Below, one piece after another: positions 60,767 to 64,000 of a DNA stretch of 64,000 nt. The stretch's first letter is position 1. Every line of letters starts with the position of its first letter. A model generated the notes under the pieces. That model was not told the origin of the DNA. It worked only from the letters and a program-made list of their open reading frames with translations, and made no database searches. A program made the position numbers and the translations under genes. The DNA is from Anthoceros angustus (lineage: Eukaryota > Streptophyta > Anthocerotopsida > Anthocerotales > Anthocerotaceae), in assembly GCA_010909165.1 (NCBI GenBank), contig MU008161.1, forward strand, positions 1,612,001-1,676,000. Direction: 5' to 3'.

Positions 60767-61413
60767 TGTGCAAGGATAAGAACGAAATAACAAGGGAGAT
60801 GTTTTGTGTGGTGTGAATGAAGCTTTCTATTCGATAGGGACCTGCAACAACGCCTCTTGGAGCCAACGGCATAGGATTCCAGGGCATCCCGAGTTTAAAG
60901 TAGGGCCAACTTTAGAAAAGGACTCCGCTACAAATAGCGGCCATTGTAAGTCGGGAAGGGGCATTCAAGAATGGACGGACTGAGTCCCCTTGCTCATCGG
61001 AGCTTCTAAGCTCTTGTGCCTTGACCCTACCAAAGATTCTAGCTTGGTAGTTCTTTGTGTGTTCGAGTCATATGCTTTGTGTTCTCGAGGGACTTGATTG
61101 CCGATCACCGTGCCGCAATTCCATCTGTGTATGTATGTATGGTGCAGACCGTGAGCGCAAAGACTAGGCCACATCAAGCCGTGGACGCCTCCCCGGCCAC
61201 ACGGTGACATCAGAGCAAGCCACAACTTCCCCATAGTCGACTAACACGCCCGCCTGGCCCCGACATACAGAAGAGGTCATTCGTCACCAGTCTGCCGTTC
61301 AATAGGAAAGTCCATAGGAGCATCTCAGAATGTGCGAGACTGGTTACAAGTAGAAGGGTAGGGATCTCCCTCTTGGGGTGGGCTGCTACCTCAAGGAAAC
61401 AGAGTATTTAACA
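60767..61413 (+). repeat. Third LTR, 647 bp, directly upstream of intact RPL10
   Basis: Same ends and content as the other two LTRs and followed by the same gtccctttgg. It ends 62 bp before the TATA box of the intact RPL10 gene. Confidence 0.92.
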
Positions 61414-61474
61414 GTCCCTTTGGCCATAGCTTGTTCCCCATTGTCTCAGGATAGATGGGATTCCGATCTGTTTT

Positions 61475-61483
61475 TATATAAAG
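61475..61483 (+). promoter_or_regulatory. TATA box of RPL10
   Basis: tatataaag lies 133 bp before the ATG and is preserved in copy A (52513-52521). The first exon is short, as in many ribosomal protein genes. Position and sequence fit a core promoter; no transcript evidence is available. Confidence 0.6.
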
Positions 61484-61607
61484 TCTCGACATTGCCAATT
61501 AAGTCTAGGTCTTCGGTGTGCGCTTTAGTGGTTCAGAACTTCATACTTCTAAGGACGGGCATCGGTGTTGGACTGCTATTGTTGCGGCGGAGGCGAGATT
61601 GGTCGCA

Positions 61608-62654
<1,047 letters not shown>

Positions 62655-63190
62655 ATTAAGCATGTCCACCAGGCTGTTGGGTGCTCACAAACTCATGACG
62701 TGCTCCACCTCTAATTTTTCAGCTGGCCCCTCTTCTGTACTTTTTTCAACCTATATGGTGAAGATTTGCTCAGCGAGAACTGGCTCTGGGCACTTCGCTG
62801 GCCTGCCGTCGTTTGCCACGCACAAATGTCATGGGATCGGGCACTCTATGGTCATGCCTACTTCGTATCAGGGCTTCAGTCCTGCCTCGATTCCGGTCCC
62901 CGTTTCTGTAAAGGATAGACCGGGACAGGCGGTCGGTGAAGTTGCCAGTCCCGATCCCGGTACCTCGATCTTTCGGGGGACTGACGCTCGTAGAGATTTA
63001 TGAATCGTATAAATTATGTTTACGATCAATTATTAATGTAATTGCTTAATTTAAATTTCATAGTTTCTGGTTCATATTAGAAGAAATTTAATATGATTTC
63101 AACATACCGGAAGATACCGGTCCCCGGGACCGAAAGAGTAGCCGGTCAAAATGGACCCCTGCTTCGAACGACATGCCCTGCTGGGCATTC
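62655..63190 (+). other. 3' flank of RPL10, also present behind copy B
   Basis: Nearly identical to 54506-55045. It contains the likely 3' UTR and a GC-rich, partly self-complementary stretch (ataccggtccccgggaccg). No other gene. Confidence 0.6.
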
Positions 63191-64000
63191 ATGAGCCGTG
63201 GACCACATTTTTCACAACCAGTCCGTCAAACGTGAGCATCCATCAAGATGGCGCACGTCGAATACAAGACAACCACGCCACCACGACAAAAAATTTCAGG
63301 TTCAACACCGCAAGCCAGCACATTAGCATGCACCTGCTGCCCAGATTTTTAAGTCCGATCCACTTTCAGAAGGCCGATGGCACCAGTGTGCCAACCGCAT
63401 CATTCGCGCGAAGAATTGACGAAGTATCCCAGACCTTAGGGTCTGCAAACAGAAGAACGCAAAGGTTGTCAAGAGATAGGTAGAGGACGTCCATGGCCAA
63501 AACTGTCCACCTCATTCGCACCTCGTTCCTAGAATCCTTGATCCGCAGCAGTGAACAAGTTTTGGACGCTGATTAGGTCTCAGGAGACGATAGGTATTCA
63601 GACTTCCAAACCTGACTACAGCCCATGAGACTGGGGGCTACACTGGTAGGTGCAGCTACCTCATCACCCGAAGTATTTCGTCTTCATGGTGCAAAGGGAT
63701 ATCCCACACTGCTTTCGATGCAAGGATTCCACTGGCACCACAACCTGGAGTCTGGCGTGCGCAAACCGAAATATCTCATGACTCGCATCCTAACACCAGA
63801 CTTCTTGGTACGACAAAGCTTTGCAGGGAACCTGTCACGACTGTCAATATGTAATCTATTTCCCTTCTGGATTCTGGAAACTGGCAGTGCACTACATCCA
63901 GTTTGAGTTCTCCTGGTCGCAGGCATAGTCGACGTAACAAATGTAATACCCCCGTTGGTCTCCAAAACTCACCCAGTTTCCCCGGCACATGTCTTTGACT
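63191..64000. other. Unduplicated DNA, no gene recognised
   Basis: The sequence here has no partner in the first copy. Short frames occur on both strands (for example minus 63965-63684), but none shows a domain. Confidence 0.35.

Overview
The window is nuclear DNA of a land plant. It has split genes with GT-AG introns, a plastid-type RimP gene, the plant-specific ESCRT gene FREE1, an F-box/kelch gene, a five-exon ribosomal protein gene (RPL10), and many decayed plant retrotransposons of the Ty1/copia, Ty3/gypsy (Tat-like) and non-LTR types. The transposon load and family mix suggest a large-genome, non-model plant, perhaps a fern, lycophyte or bryophyte. I cannot fix the lineage from sequence alone.

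Layout. 1-1713: 3' part of a RimP-family gene (+). 4186-5565: F-box/kelch gene (-), preceded by a long leader and a GC-rich, low-complexity upstream region (6.4-9.5 kb). 9.5-13.3 kb: an unknown coding fragment, a 34-bp tandem repeat and a GC-rich palindromic array. 14.9-24.4 kb: a decayed copia element, split in its reverse transcriptase by a foreign insert of about 5.9 kb that carries an 892-bp tandem triplication. 26.9-30.8 kb: a PIF/Harbinger transposase pseudogene, a non-LTR RT fragment, a fold-back element and small tandem repeats. 31.0-32.4 kb: an unrecognised gene (+) with a possible BTB remnant, facing FREE1 (32648-37117, -, ten exons reconstructed here). 39.0-41.9 kb: a longer copy of the same non-LTR RT family. 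44.0-63.2 kb: a Tat-like Ty3 element (LTR, gag-pol, extra ORF, LTR) directly upstream of RPL10, followed by a rearranged second copy of element plus RPL10.

The Ty3/RPL10 end is the most unusual part. RPL10 occurs three times: an intact gene (61608-62654) and two broken pieces (from 52646 and 53664). The broken pieces are joined to gag sequence at three short microhomologies. The two copies of the retroelement interior differ in a strongly non-random way: CTG in one copy is often TCG or CG in the other, and CAGG is often CGTG. The direction reverses in another segment. The broken RPL10 pieces also differ from the intact gene mainly by single-base losses in homopolymers. Together this looks like uncorrected long-read consensus error at CHG-methylated cytosines. 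If so, many frameshifts reported here as decay may be artefacts, and the duplication itself needs confirmation.

The resident genes are housekeeping genes: plastid ribosome maturation, SCF-type ubiquitination, multivesicular-body sorting and the cytosolic 60S ribosome. They show no sign of working together as a cluster.
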